Shown here: in pieces, positions 35,313 to 45,352 of the stretch
How positions within the stretch are numbered: position 1 is the first letter of the stretch
How the letters are laid out: every line of letters begins with the position of its first letter
From: Alkalibacter saccharofermentans DSM 14828
GTDB lineage: Bacteria > Bacillota > Clostridia > Eubacteriales > Alkalibacteraceae
Length of the DNA: 64,000 nt
Assembly (NCBI RefSeq): GCF_900128885.1
Contig: NZ_FQTU01000006.1
Coordinates: 79,443-143,442 of the forward strand
Reading direction: 5' to 3'
The notes under the pieces: generated by a model
What the model was told of the DNA's origin: nothing
Seen by the model: the letters and a program-made list of their open reading frames with translations, nothing else
Database searches by the model: none
Translations under genes and position numbers: made by a program

Positions 35313-36179
35313 TTTATTATTGTACATATTATCTTTAAACTGTTTTGGTGTCATCCCATATTCATTCTTAAATGCCTTTAAGAAATTTGAATAATCTCCA
35401 AATCCACACTTTAAGTATATTTCTGATACTGGCTCGCTGTTTAAAATATATTCTTTAGCCTTTATCAATCTCTTCTTTTTTATATATTGGTATACTGAAA
35501 CATTTGTATACTTTTTGAACTCTCTTGAAAGGTGATATTTGCTTAGAAAAAATTTTTCAGCAAGCATGTCCATGGTCAGCTCATCCGTAAGATTTTCATT
35601 TATAAATGAGATCATTTCATCAATCAATGCGCTTTTTTGCGCCTCAGTGCTGCTTTTAAGGTCTTCTACAAAAACGATATTCATGATATTAATCATCAAC
35701 TCTGTCACATATGCTTTTTTAAGAAGATCTAATCCCAACCTATTGTACTTGCCTAAGTCTATTAGCTTTTGAAAAATACCTGTCACTGCTTTTTCATCAT
35801 GAAACCCCAAACTGACAACGCTTTTTCTTTTATCATCTTCAAATATGTCCGTTAATGCAGTTTCTCGAGATGACAGCTCTTGCAGATAATTTTTGTTTAT
35901 CCACAAGACCAGCCTCTCATATCCACTTTCTTTTTCATTAATTCGAGCTTGATGAAGCTCTGTTGTGTTTATCAGAACAATATCTCCAGGACTAAGCTGA
36001 TGTATCTTTCCTTCGATGTAGTACTCTACTTCACCTGAAATCAAGTAATAAATTTCATAGAAGTCATGATGATGAAGCGTTACGCTTCTTATGGTCTTGT
36101 CTAGGTAATGATAGATCTCAAAATCGTTGCCTAGCATTTCCTGTCTTTTCATGTGAGTTCTCATTGAGTTTTTTCTCAT
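35298..36179 (-). CDS. AraC-family regulator with N-terminal cupin, short type
   Basis: A 293-residue regulator. Cupin motif LHHHDFYEIYYLISGEVEYY and LINTTELHQA, then the AraC double helix-turn-helix (MLAEKFFLSKYHLSREFKKYTN, IYLKCGFGDYSNFLKAFKNEYG). It is a close paralogue of the protein at 50763-51635, sharing long identical runs in both domains. I chose ATG at 36179, preceded by GTG in frame, with GGAGGGA upstream. It probably controls the GH3-ABC genes of the same cassette. Confidence 0.88.
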   Translation of the reverse strand: MRKNSMRTHMKRQEMLGNDFEIYHYLDKTIRSVTLHHHDFYEIYYLISGEVEYYIEGKIHQLSPGDIVLINTTELHQARINEKESGYERLVLWINKNYLQELSSRETALTDIFEDDKRKSVVSLGFHDEKAVTGIFQKLIDLGKYNRLGLDLLKKAYVTELMINIMNIVFVEDLKSSTEAQKSALIDEMISFINENLTDELTMDMLAEKFFLSKYHLSREFKKYTNVSVYQYIKKKRLIKAKEYILNSEPVSEIYLKCGFGDYSNFLKAFKNEYGMTPKQFKDNMYNNKNDSP

Positions 36180-36337
36180 CACTAGTCCCTCCAGAGAGTT
36201 CTAATTTTTTGAGCTCATTTATCAATGGTTTTAAATAATTTTATATGCTATTTTACTATAATCTTTCCCTTCAAATATAATTTGACTTCAAATTCACCTG
36301 CTCAAAAGTTTAAAACCTCTATTTTATAGACGAGCGT

Positions 36338-38092
36338 TTAAAGCCTTGTTTCCCATCTGTCACAAAATACCGTTTCACTCGCAATACCATTAAAATCTGA
36401 TAACCCACACATTTTTTCGATAGCTGCTCTAATATTTTCTCTATTACTACCATAGGCATTAATGAATGTTCGCACCTGCGGAATGTCAATTAAATGATTC
36501 GTATAATTCAAGCTAATACCTATAGTTGGTATTTCAGATACATACCATGGTATTTCAACGCTATGATGGCAACTCCATCGTAGACGCACATTATTTTCTT
36601 GAGCATAGCCCTTAACGTTTATAACTATAAGAGCCAAATCATATAATTCTTTAAACTCTTTTCTAGTGGAACGTGAGTCCATCATTATTCCCATATTTTT
36701 AGGAGAGGGACCATTTTCAACTTCTAAATCATAAAAATTTGGAGCTTTATGAACTAAAAATCCTTGAGATTCTAATTCTTCTTCAACTACATCTTTAACA
36801 GGATCACCCTCATAAGCTTTGCTGTTGGGTGTTGACTGTACATAAACTAAGTAAATATTTTTCTTGTCTTTAGGATTTATTGGGATAAACTTTGCTGTAT
36901 CTTTAACCAATGTAGTGCATTTATCTGCTGCTAATCTTCTAAAATTTTCATGCTCACGGCATGATACCCATCTATCTTTTAAATCAGGACTTGGAAACAC
37001 TACCGATTTATCCATCAAGTTTAATTTCGCCTTTAAACCAATAATTCTTATCACAGCATCCTCTAATCTATCATGTGATATAATTCCTTCTTGAATTCCG
37101 TTCTTGATAAACTCTATATCTTCTTCAATATCATTTGCAAACAGTATCATATCACAGCCTGAAGCAATTGCTAAGGGTAGTGCCTCTTCGCGACTTTTCG
37201 CTGCAGAAAAGCCTATCATATGTGTTGCGTCTGTAATAATTAAACCATTAAAATTCATCTTATCTCTTAATAAACCTTGTAATAATTCAGGGGCTAACGT
37301 GGCTGGCATAATTTCACTATCTTTTATATCGGGTCTTAGTTTTTTACTCATTTCCGGAAAAGCAATATGCCCAACCATAATTGATTCAATTCCATCATCA
37401 ATCATCGACTGGTATGCTTTTCCAAACGATTCTTCCCACTGATCAACATCTAAATCGTTAACTCCCAATACAAGATGTTGATCTAATTCCTCAACACCAT
37501 CCCCTGGAAAATGTTTTGCGCAGCAAGCCATGTTTGGATTTGCATCTTTAACGCCTTTAATATAAGCTTTTGCATTCTTTATCACTGTTTCTGCATTGTC
37601 CCCAAAACATCTAGTATTGACAATAGTATTACGCCAATTCATATAGATATCTACGACTGGATTGAATAGCCAGTTGCATCCTATACTAGTAGCTTCCCGA
37701 CCGGAAACCAATCCCATATGATACGCAGTTTCATTTGATTCATTAGCTGCAGCCTGTGCCGCTGTTGCAACAAATGTTCCCTCAGTTGGCAAACACCCCA
37801 CCCCTCCATCATCACAGTTGCCTGCAATTAGTAAAGGTATCTGTGAGTGTTTTTGAAATGTCATGTTCTGCTTATAGACTTCTTCTTTATTGCCACCTTG
37901 CCAACGCAATCCACCTTGATGGTATTTATTAAGCTGTTCTGATATCTTTTCTTCATCGATGCCTTGATTGGGCTTAAGTAATACAAATAACTGCCCAATC
38001 TTTTCTTCTAGTGTCATATTGTTTATTGTTTCGTTCACCCATTCAATTTGCCTCTCATTTAAATTGAATGGCGTTTTATTTAGTACCACCAT
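36338..38092 (-). CDS. Glycoside hydrolase family 3 (second copy)
   Basis: A 584-residue cytoplasmic GH3 enzyme. KHFPGDG (K193-H194), ELDQH and IITDATHM with nucleophile Asp288 correspond to the motifs of the 15790 paralogue, and the N-termini align closely (WVNETI, EEKIGQLFV). It is last in the minus-strand ABC operon, 3 nt after the permease gene, so it should hydrolyse the oligosaccharide or glycoside imported by that transporter. More AT-rich than its paralogue. Confidence 0.86.
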   Translation of the reverse strand: MVVLNKTPFNLNERQIEWVNETINNMTLEEKIGQLFVLLKPNQGIDEEKISEQLNKYHQGGLRWQGGNKEEVYKQNMTFQKHSQIPLLIAGNCDDGGVGCLPTEGTFVATAAQAAANESNETAYHMGLVSGREATSIGCNWLFNPVVDIYMNWRNTIVNTRCFGDNAETVIKNAKAYIKGVKDANPNMACCAKHFPGDGVEELDQHLVLGVNDLDVDQWEESFGKAYQSMIDDGIESIMVGHIAFPEMSKKLRPDIKDSEIMPATLAPELLQGLLRDKMNFNGLIITDATHMIGFSAAKSREEALPLAIASGCDMILFANDIEEDIEFIKNGIQEGIISHDRLEDAVIRIIGLKAKLNLMDKSVVFPSPDLKDRWVSCREHENFRRLAADKCTTLVKDTAKFIPINPKDKKNIYLVYVQSTPNSKAYEGDPVKDVVEEELESQGFLVHKAPNFYDLEVENGPSPKNMGIMMDSRSTRKEFKELYDLALIVINVKGYAQENNVRLRWSCHHSVEIPWYVSEIPTIGISLNYTNHLIDIPQVRTFINAYGSNRENIRAAIEKMCGLSDFNGIASETVFCDRWETRL

Positions 38093-38095
38093 AAA

Positions 38096-39139
38096 CTAGC
38101 CCTCCACTATTAAATCATTCATTAGTTGCTTTTTCTTTTCTTTTACTTGCTTAATTCGCTTTAATTCTGCTTTTCGTCTCTTAGGAAGATCTTTATTGGC
38201 AAGAAACACCAAAAATCCAATGAAGGCTATCATATTTATCGCACTGGTAAGTGCTCCAGATAATCTTAGCGCAGTTAATCCGATAGAGAAAAACTTCAAC
38301 GATAAAGTCCCTAGAATTATTCCAATGGCTACATTTGACTTACGAGCAAGATAAAGACCCACAAACATTGGAAAAGCCATCGATATGACAGTTCCATTAC
38401 TGCTCATTCCTAATACAGGAGTTAACGACCCTGTAAATGCAGCACTAAATATGCCCGCAATTGCTACAAGACCACCGCCTATTGTATAGCAAATCACAAC
38501 ATGTTTAAATACATTAATCCCTGAAGCGATTGCAATTTTCTGTGAGCCTTTTACTGCTTGCATATCGTAACGAAATTTGCTATACGTAAATAACGCAAAT
38601 ATCAATATTGTGACAATGCTTAATACTAATATTGTAAAAGTAGGATCAACGAGAATCTGAACATCAGAAACTCCAAACAAACGCAACCCTTGTCCCGACG
38701 ATCCTGCAAATGCAATGCTTTCGTATATAAGAGCCATACCGATACCTAAAATGACGGGTGGCACTCTAAATGTAATAAAAACAATGCCTACTAGAAAACC
38801 AGAGAAAAGGCCAAATAACATAGCCACTACCAGTATGCCAATGCCACCAAACCCTAGGCTTATGGCTATATTGCCACCAATAATGGTGGCAATTAGCCTT
38901 TGAGCACCTAGCGACAGGTCAAACCTGCCACTACCCAGATTCAATGACAAAGCAAATGCAATCATTACAGAAATACCCGTGTCTCTTACAAGATTTCTAA
39001 TGTCTAGTGTTGATGTAATTAGATGCCTTCCCATCAACATGTACACCAGTCCTTCCATGATTAAATAAGTCATCATGGGAAATGCTAATACTTTAAGAGC
39101 ATTCTTTAATGTATTGCTCAGTTTTGTTTTTGCTTCCAT
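38096..39139 (-). CDS. Sugar ABC transporter permease (RbsC/YjfF type)
   Basis: A 347-residue membrane protein with about nine to ten helices and the BPD_transp_2 segment LNLGSGRFDLSLGAQRLIATIIGG, where ribose-type permeases carry an ID(S/L)SVGS-like motif. It is one of two permeases in the operon (the other is at 40418), so the channel is probably a heterodimer. A basic cytoplasmic tail ends the protein. Confidence 0.85.
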   Translation of the reverse strand: MEAKTKLSNTLKNALKVLAFPMMTYLIMEGLVYMLMGRHLITSTLDIRNLVRDTGISVMIAFALSLNLGSGRFDLSLGAQRLIATIIGGNIAISLGFGGIGILVVAMLFGLFSGFLVGIVFITFRVPPVILGIGMALIYESIAFAGSSGQGLRLFGVSDVQILVDPTFTILVLSIVTILIFALFTYSKFRYDMQAVKGSQKIAIASGINVFKHVVICYTIGGGLVAIAGIFSAAFTGSLTPVLGMSSNGTVISMAFPMFVGLYLARKSNVAIGIILGTLSLKFFSIGLTALRLSGALTSAINMIAFIGFLVFLANKDLPKRRKAELKRIKQVKEKKKQLMNDLIVEG

Positions 39140-39161
39140 TGTGTATCTCTCCTAAGAATAA

Positions 39162-40400
39162 TTATTTTTCTAATAAACCCCTTCTTGTCAGTAGGTCCTC
39201 TGACGAAAATGCATCTACTACTTCTCTAATATCCTCATAAGTCAAATCCGAATTATGTGATTTTGTTAAGTTTTTAATCTCTTCCGATGTATAGCTGTAT
39301 GTCTCTGATGAAGTGTCAAGCAAAGCTAATTGATTATATTCCTCAGGACTATTAGCAACCAATGCTCCTGGACCAAACCTAGCAGCTTTGCCTTCAGGTT
39401 TTATAACATCTGAATTTCCTGTCAAACCGTTGTACAGCATCATCACTCCAAATGCATCTTGAGCAGTCATAGAATACAAAACAGCTCCTTCTAGCGTTGG
39501 GTTGCCTGTAGAATCCAATGTCTCAAAAGCAGTTTTTGTGCCCTCTCCAAAATTTGCATTAGACAATACTACTATATTTTTGTTAAGAGCGCGTTCAACC
39601 TCATCAATGGCAGTTGCAAATGTAGTAGTCGTGTTGTAGACTGACATCATCGTGTCATATTCACCAGTTTGAAGAATTCCTGACAACCCTGCCACATATC
39701 CATCCATATTCGGGAAACCTGGAACAACTGTAATTTTTATTTCTGAACCAGTTGAAATCTCAGTTGTAGATGATAAAGTTGTTAATTCATCAATGTCCAT
39801 TTCATAAGTCAAGCCGTAAATCTCTTGCAGCTGTTTAAGCATTGACGAAGTCGCTTCCATATGAGATGTTACTCCCATAGCTGCGCCACCTGTTACAACT
39901 ATAAAATTACGTTTTTCATTAGGGTCAATGTTGTTTGATAAAAGTTCTGCGTATGCATCTCCAACTTTTGATATATCTACCCCACTAATTCCCATGAAAT
40001 AAGGCAATGAAGCAACTTCATCTGGGTATCTAGAAGTTTGTATTGCTAAATATAAACCTAATTCATCGCACTTCGAAGCGTATTGTTCGATTGCATCCGT
40101 AAAAGTACTTAGCACAGCATCAGCTCCGGATGCATATGCGTTCTCTATGAAGGTCATCAGCTGGTCCGGTTCAACAATTTCTTCAGAAAAAATAAATTCC
40201 AATCCCAACGCTGGTCCAAGTTCATCCGCTAGATAATTTGCTCTCATTTGGGTCGTTTCGTCTATACCGTGCCAAACTACAGCAATTGTATACGTTTGAC
40301 TTGAATCCCCATCAATCTCATCACTGGAGCTAGCACACCCCGTAAAGACCGAAACAAGTAACACTGTAGCCAAAAATAATGCAGTAAATCTTTTTTTCAT
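39162..40400 (-). CDS. Sugar ABC transporter substrate-binding lipoprotein
   Basis: A 412-residue periplasmic-binding-protein type I-like lipoprotein; the lipobox is FTGC after a 20-residue hydrophobic signal. The start TYTIAVVWHGIDE and later ASGADAVLSTF and VVTGGAAMGVTSH fit the two-lobed sugar-binding fold, but the protein is longer than ribose-binding proteins. Ligand unknown; an oligosaccharide cleaved by the adjacent GH3 is plausible. Confidence 0.8.
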   Translation of the reverse strand: MKKRFTALFLATVLLVSVFTGCASSSDEIDGDSSQTYTIAVVWHGIDETTQMRANYLADELGPALGLEFIFSEEIVEPDQLMTFIENAYASGADAVLSTFTDAIEQYASKCDELGLYLAIQTSRYPDEVASLPYFMGISGVDISKVGDAYAELLSNNIDPNEKRNFIVVTGGAAMGVTSHMEATSSMLKQLQEIYGLTYEMDIDELTTLSSTTEISTGSEIKITVVPGFPNMDGYVAGLSGILQTGEYDTMMSVYNTTTTFATAIDEVERALNKNIVVLSNANFGEGTKTAFETLDSTGNPTLEGAVLYSMTAQDAFGVMMLYNGLTGNSDVIKPEGKAARFGPGALVANSPEEYNQLALLDTSSETYSYTSEEIKNLTKSHNSDLTYEDIREVVDAFSSEDLLTRRGLLEK

Positions 40401-40417
40401 TTTTTTTCCCCCTTAAT

Positions 40418-41377
40418 TTAAATTTCTCCTGATGGTAACATTTCAGGTCTTTTTTGACCGGCAAAAATCAATGTCAGAAAGAAAATCCCTCTGACTAATT
40501 GCAATATTGTAGGGCTAACACCTAACATAAGCAGGCCATTATTCAGTAAAGTAACAGTAATTGCCCCCAATACTCCCGCATACACAAAAGACCTACTTCC
40601 TCCAAAAACAGACATCCCTCCTAACACAATCGCCAATACCACATCCATGTTTAAACTCGATGCCGTGCTTGCATTGATGCTACCGGTTCGCAATATAATC
40701 ATCATTGAAGCCAATCCAACTCCTATGCCAGTAATCGTGAATGCTAAGAATAAATACTTATTCATAAACAAACCGCTTTGCTCAGCACAATACTTATTGG
40801 CCCCAATGAATTTAATCGCTCTTCCTATACTCGTTAAATGGAATAGCACTAGGCATAATATGAAAAATATTCCAAAAGCTATATAAGTAAAATTTACTCT
40901 TGTCATCATTGATGTAATCGAATAAGGTATTGAAATTGTTCCCGCACCTAGTATTGTTTGTTTTATTGCATCTAGCAACACCATCATAACTATAGATACA
41001 AACATCACGCTAACTCTTAGCATCGTGCTAAGAATTGACATAAGCATCATTATAACAACCCCCATGGCAATTCCTGATAAAATCATTAAAGGAATTGATT
41101 GGGTACTCAGATACACCATTACTGCAATTGTCGCTACCAGGGATGTCGAGGCACCCATGGCAATATTTACATTCCCTGTTCCAAATATAAATACCGCACC
41201 AGTAGCAATAGTAGCTGTGATCATGGCTTGATTTATAATTAACATAAGATTTCTTGGCTCGCTAAATTTTCCATTTGTCATGATAGTAAACACTACACTT
41301 ATTGCTATCAAAATTAAAACCGGCAAAACTCTTGCAAATAAAGGACTTTCTTTAATTGATAAAAATGATCTTCTCAC
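40418..41377 (-). CDS. Sugar ABC transporter permease (RbsC type)
   Basis: A 319-residue membrane protein with about eight to ten helices. TGAVFIFGTGNVNIAMGASTSLVAT corresponds to the conserved ribose-permease segment, and GGMSVFGGSRSFVYAGVLGA to the cytoplasmic ATPase-contact loop. It sits between the binding protein and ATPase genes and pairs with the 38096 permease. Confidence 0.86.
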   Translation of the reverse strand: MRRSFLSIKESPLFARVLPVLILIAISVVFTIMTNGKFSEPRNLMLIINQAMITATIATGAVFIFGTGNVNIAMGASTSLVATIAVMVYLSTQSIPLMILSGIAMGVVIMMLMSILSTMLRVSVMFVSIVMMVLLDAIKQTILGAGTISIPYSITSMMTRVNFTYIAFGIFFILCLVLFHLTSIGRAIKFIGANKYCAEQSGLFMNKYLFLAFTITGIGVGLASMMIILRTGSINASTASSLNMDVVLAIVLGGMSVFGGSRSFVYAGVLGAITVTLLNNGLLMLGVSPTILQLVRGIFFLTLIFAGQKRPEMLPSGEI

Positions 41378-41389
41378 ATGTATACCTCC

Positions 41390-42910
41390 TCATACCATGG
41401 ATTCAATTAATTTATGTTCATTTAAACCTTCGGATCTTAAAGTCTCCGATGCTATCTCACCATTTCTTATGATAATGACCCGATCGCTCATTCCAATGAG
41501 TTCTTGCAATTCTTCACTAATTAAAATAATCGATTTACCTGCTTTTTTCATTTCATATATTAATTTATACATCGCTGCCTTCACACCGATATCTACTCCT
41601 CTGGTGGGACAATCCATGATGAGAATCTCAGAATCTGCAGCAATCCACTTCCCAAATACAATTTTTTGTTTATTCCCTCCTGAAAGAGTGTTAGTTAGAT
41701 GGTCTGGTGATGCACATTTGATTGATAAGTCTTTTATTTGCTTATTCACATAATCGCTCTCTTTACGATATGATATAATCGGTCCAAATACTCGATTAAG
41801 CTTATAACCTACACTTGCAATGTTTTCCTTGACTGTCGCATTGAGACCTAGTGACTCTTGATCACGATTCTTAGACATGTAACCTATCTTATTTTCTATA
41901 GCGTCCTTGGTCGACTTAATGGCAGTGCCATTCCCTGTATACACTTTGCCATCAAGAATTTTTTCTGCTCCAAACAAGGCTTTGCCAAGCGTATGCATCC
42001 CACAGTTTGACAAACCACCAATCCCTAACACTTCACCTTTGTGAAGTTCTATGCTAAATCCAAGCAAGTCATGTAAAGTTGTTATGAAATCAGCTCTTAA
42101 TACTACTTCGTCAGAATAGCCATCCAAATCCGCATGATAATAGTCACCATAAAGCTCTCGGCCTACCATCATTTTTTTTATTATATTTCCATCGTAATCT
42201 TTTTTTTCTAATGCCCCAACGTATACACCATCTCGAAGAACAATGAGTTGATCGCAGTGTTCCATCATTTCTTCCAAATCATGACTTATAAATAGTACCG
42301 TGCCACCATTTTGTGATAATTCTCTAATAAGCCTATATAGAAGTGTTCTCCCGGTGTGAGACAAAGCCGTTGTCGTTTCATCAACGATAAATATGTCTGG
42401 TTTCCAGTACATCGCTTTTGCTATTTCTACCAGCTTTCTATCTTGCATATCCAATTTCCCTACATAAGTTCTTGCATCAAAACTATCTATTCCCAATGAA
42501 TCCAGTAGCTTCTGTGCCTCAGTAAATAGTTTTTTTCTCTCAATAAAGAGCCCTTTGGCGAAAACGTTTTCTTGTCCAAGAAAAATATTTTCTGCAACAG
42601 TTACATTGCCTATCGTGCCCATTTCTTGGACAATCATTGCCACACCCAGCCTCTGCGCTTCTAAAACACTCTTGGGTTGCCAGCGTTTCCCCTTTAAGTA
42701 AACTTCGCCACTTGTTGAGCTCTGCATACCAGCTACGATTGATGCTAGAGTCGATTTTCCACTTCCATTTTCTCCAACTAAACCACACACAATTCCTTTT
42801 CCTACAGAAAATGAGACCTTATTCAATGCCGTTGTAATACCAAATTGCTTGCAAAGATCTTTTATTTCCAAATGTGGAGCAGTTCCTTTATCAAGCTTAC
42901 TATTATTCAT
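41390..42910 (-). CDS. Sugar ABC transporter ATP-binding protein, tandem NBD (RbsA type)
   Basis: A 506-residue protein with two nucleotide-binding domains. The first has an intact Walker A (GENGSGKST), Walker B (IFIVDETTTALS) and His switch (FISHD). The second has a degenerate Walker A (GIGGLSNCGMHTLG) but a good signature (LSGGNKQK) and Walker B (ILIMDCPTRGVD), the usual RbsA pattern. I chose the ATG at 42910; the ATG at 42922 abuts the GGAGG and cannot use it. First gene of the ABC-GH3 operon. Confidence 0.9.
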   Translation of the reverse strand: MNNSKLDKGTAPHLEIKDLCKQFGITTALNKVSFSVGKGIVCGLVGENGSGKSTLASIVAGMQSSTSGEVYLKGKRWQPKSVLEAQRLGVAMIVQEMGTIGNVTVAENIFLGQENVFAKGLFIERKKLFTEAQKLLDSLGIDSFDARTYVGKLDMQDRKLVEIAKAMYWKPDIFIVDETTTALSHTGRTLLYRLIRELSQNGGTVLFISHDLEEMMEHCDQLIVLRDGVYVGALEKKDYDGNIIKKMMVGRELYGDYYHADLDGYSDEVVLRADFITTLHDLLGFSIELHKGEVLGIGGLSNCGMHTLGKALFGAEKILDGKVYTGNGTAIKSTKDAIENKIGYMSKNRDQESLGLNATVKENIASVGYKLNRVFGPIISYRKESDYVNKQIKDLSIKCASPDHLTNTLSGGNKQKIVFGKWIAADSEILIMDCPTRGVDIGVKAAMYKLIYEMKKAGKSIILISEELQELIGMSDRVIIIRNGEIASETLRSEGLNEHKLIESMV

Positions 42911-43091
42911 TGTCTTTATCATCCTCCATAAAATCTTAAAAATCTATCTATTATTATATCTACTCCCGTAATCGTATGATATAATAAAACTCATATAATT
43001 AGTAATTTTGTACTCAATTTTTAGTATTTAACCCTTTAGACACTAAATCATATTATTTTCATTTTCATAATCACTAATATTGGAGGTTCCC

Positions 43092-44291
43092 ATGGAAAAT
43101 AGCTTGGAGGTTGCAAAACATATTATTACCGCATTACTAGAGGTGAACTTTTACATATTCCCATCAAAAGGTGCTGGTGTTTTAGACTCTATTTCGAAAC
43201 TTTTGATAGTGCCCAGTCCATTTTTCAAATCTCCAAATCGATTTGATAGCTTCATTTCCATTTCGAAAGATAAAACCATCTACCATTTCAAAGACAGCTT
43301 TGATATATCCTACTGCTTTGTCTCTTTGGATGAGTGGTACTTGTTTTTAGGACCATATAAAACAGCAGACAAGTCAAGATATGATTTCGCTTCTTTAATG
43401 AATGTAGCTAAACTATCCAAAAGCCATATAGATGATTTGATAAAACATTATAAAACCTTACCTAAAATCGAGAAGTCTACTGTAGTGCATACTATTCAAG
43501 CCTTGTTCAAAGCTTTATATCCTAAAGATGAAATCCCCTATCAGGTTGACATCTCCATTGATCTGGAAGAATACAATTTAGCTGTAGATATAGAGCGTGA
43601 AAATAAGAATCCTGAATATGTACAGCTAACTCATAACTTTGAGGGCCAGTTTATGGAAAATATTTCACAGGGCAATTCAGCTGCGGCAAAGCAACTCATC
43701 CGAATTATCTCAAAACGTGCTGCAGTCAATGACTCAAATTCCAATAACCACCTGTTTCAAGTTCAACAAGGGCACGCAATAGCTCGTACATTAATACGAA
43801 TTGCAGCAAAGAGTCAAGGAGTATCATCGGTGGCCCTTGATTCCATAACTAGTGCCGATAGACTAGCTTCTATTAATATTAACTCAAAGGAAGAACTTGA
43901 CAAAATACTCTTTCAAACAATAGACAACGTTTGTACGCTTGTATTAAAGTATCGTTCAGAAGAATATTCTCCAATAATTAAGAATACACTTGAATATATA
44001 TTGTCAAATCTAAAACAAAGTCTTTCTGTTAAAGTGATCGCTAATGTAATCGGCGTATCACCCAATTATCTTTCAGGTTTATTTAAATCAGAATTAGATT
44101 TAACTTTAACTGAATTTATAAGAAACCGACGATTAGAAAGCGCAATAAATTTATTGAATTTTACAAACATGCCAATTAAGATCATATCTTCTGCTGTGGG
44201 AATTTATGACTACAATTATTTCACTAAGGTCTTTAAAAAAAAATATGGCGTCACACCGACTGAATATCGCAAGAATCCTAAATACCTATAA
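43092..44291 (+). CDS. AraC-family regulator, long type
   Basis: A 399-residue regulator with a C-terminal AraC double helix-turn-helix (VKVIANVIGVSPNYLSGLFK, IISSAVGIYDYNYFTKVFKKKYG). The ~290-residue N-terminal part carries LFLGPYKTADKSRYDF, the counterpart of VVGPF in the 20034 and 51742 proteins, and lacks a cupin. The ATG at 43092 follows GGAGGTTCCC. It diverges from the ABC-GH3 operon and closes the cassette, so it is probably its second regulator. Confidence 0.84.
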   Translation: MENSLEVAKHIITALLEVNFYIFPSKGAGVLDSISKLLIVPSPFFKSPNRFDSFISISKDKTIYHFKDSFDISYCFVSLDEWYLFLGPYKTADKSRYDFASLMNVAKLSKSHIDDLIKHYKTLPKIEKSTVVHTIQALFKALYPKDEIPYQVDISIDLEEYNLAVDIERENKNPEYVQLTHNFEGQFMENISQGNSAAAKQLIRIISKRAAVNDSNSNNHLFQVQQGHAIARTLIRIAAKSQGVSSVALDSITSADRLASININSKEELDKILFQTIDNVCTLVLKYRSEEYSPIIKNTLEYILSNLKQSLSVKVIANVIGVSPNYLSGLFKSELDLTLTEFIRNRRLESAINLLNFTNMPIKIISSAVGIYDYNYFTKVFKKKYGVTPTEYRKNPKYL

Positions 44292-44410
44292 ATCAGACTA
44301 AAAATGAAATAAAGCTTTTAACTCCCTCAAAACTCCATGTCAATAATAGAGTCCCCTGTATTTCTAATTTTCAGTTTTCATCTGAAGTCCTCGGTAGCAC
44401 CCGGCTTATA

Positions 44411-44444
44411 GATTATGAAGACTCCCTTAAATAACAACAGCCCC
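44411..44444 (+). repeat. Right direct repeat (relic of the HAD gene end)
   Basis: Identical over 44414-44444 to 35244-35274. It reads DYEDSLK then stop in one frame but has no upstream gene, so it is a remnant of the HAD coding sequence. It runs directly into an intact terminator. Confidence 0.9.
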
Positions 44445-44478
44445 GTTCTTTGAAATTTAAAGAACGGGGCTGTTTGTT
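44439..44478. terminator. Terminator at the cassette's right edge
   Basis: A perfect 13-bp stem, AGCCCCGTTCTTT / AAAGAACGGGGCT, with a 7-nt loop and GTTTGTT tail. It serves the minus-strand operon ending at 44483 and probably was the original HAD-operon terminator. Confidence 0.85.
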
Positions 44479-44482
44479 ATTG

Positions 44483-45352
44483 TCAGTCCAATTTGAACCA
44501 GTCTTCATAACCCATCTTGATCAGGTTGTCTCTTGACGTCTTCAGGCAGTCAAAGGGATCTTTTCCGTACTGGTCATCTTGTTCGATGAGGAAATACTTG
44601 CTGCCGCTTTCAAGTCCAGCCTGGATTATCCCTGGCATATCCAAATTTCCTTCTCCTACTTCTGCAAATTCTACCACACCTGTAAATTTAGCCATAAACT
44701 CCTTCATATCAAACCCTTTTGAAAAGTCGATTTCAAGCTTGCCTATCCTGTAGTCTTTTAAATGTAGAAGGGTCACTCTTCCATCGAAGCTTTTTATGAC
44801 CTCTACAGGATCCATTCCACCTCTTTGGATCCAGTGAACGTCAAGTTCAAATCCTAGATATTCAGTATTGTTCTTTATTATTTCTAGGAGAGTCTCCCCT
44901 TCGTATCTTTCAAACTCCACGTGGTGGTTGTGGTAATAAAGCTTGATTCCATGCTCCGCAAGCTTTTTGCCATAACCATCGGCTATCTTTACAAATTCCA
45001 GAGCCTTTTCACGGCTTCCCATGAGCGTCATAGGAAGCATCCCTATCCTTAAGAAGCTGCAGCCTAAGGTCTTGCAATCAGAAACTATCTTGTCAAAATC
45101 CGTAGACAAATACTCCCCAGGCATTCCAGGAAACATCGGCTCTATAGACGCAGATAAGGCTGCAATCTTTATGTCAAATTCCTGGCAGGATTTTTTTAGA
45201 TTCTCAACGTTTTCGGGCGTCATGGGTATCTGGCTTACTTCGACGCAATGATATCCCATGCTGCTTAGTTTTTCCATTACGTTTCGTACGCCCATCTCCT
45301 CGACTTTTTCCTTGAGCATCATCATTTGAACGCCTATCAATCCTTTATTCAT
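44483..45352 (-). CDS. Sugar phosphate isomerase/epimerase-like TIM barrel
   Basis: A 289-residue AP-endonuclease-2/xylose-isomerase-like barrel. Candidate metal ligands lie in YYHNHHVEF, ELDVHWIQRGG, LLHLKDY, EVGEGNLD and IEQDD. The family includes inosose dehydratases, ketose epimerases and 3-keto-glycoside-cleaving enzymes; the exact reaction cannot be told. It is the last gene of a six-gene minus-strand operon and overlaps the upstream Gfo gene by 4 nt, so the two products probably act in sequence. Confidence 0.83.
   Translation of the reverse strand: MNKGLIGVQMMMLKEKVEEMGVRNVMEKLSSMGYHCVEVSQIPMTPENVENLKKSCQEFDIKIAALSASIEPMFPGMPGEYLSTDFDKIVSDCKTLGCSFLRIGMLPMTLMGSREKALEFVKIADGYGKKLAEHGIKLYYHNHHVEFERYEGETLLEIIKNNTEYLGFELDVHWIQRGGMDPVEVIKSFDGRVTLLHLKDYRIGKLEIDFSKGFDMKEFMAKFTGVVEFAEVGEGNLDMPGIIQAGLESGSKYFLIEQDDQYGKDPFDCLKTSRDNLIKMGYEDWFKLD

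Larger units (their letters stand above)
35275..44413. other. Probable inserted sugar-utilisation cassette (9.1 kb)
   Basis: The block holds a short AraC, a GH3 enzyme, a four-gene sugar ABC transporter and a long AraC regulator. It is bounded by 31-bp direct repeats derived from the HAD gene end, and its genes are visibly more AT-rich than those on either side. No integrase or transposase is present, so the mechanism is unclear. Removing the block would restore a HAD gene followed by a complete terminator (44439-44471) and the convergent 44483 operon. Confidence 0.65.

Noticed and set aside
35241..44444. Calling the direct repeats att sites of an integrative element
   Set aside because: No integrase, transposase or tRNA gene is present, so only an insertion of unknown mechanism can be claimed.
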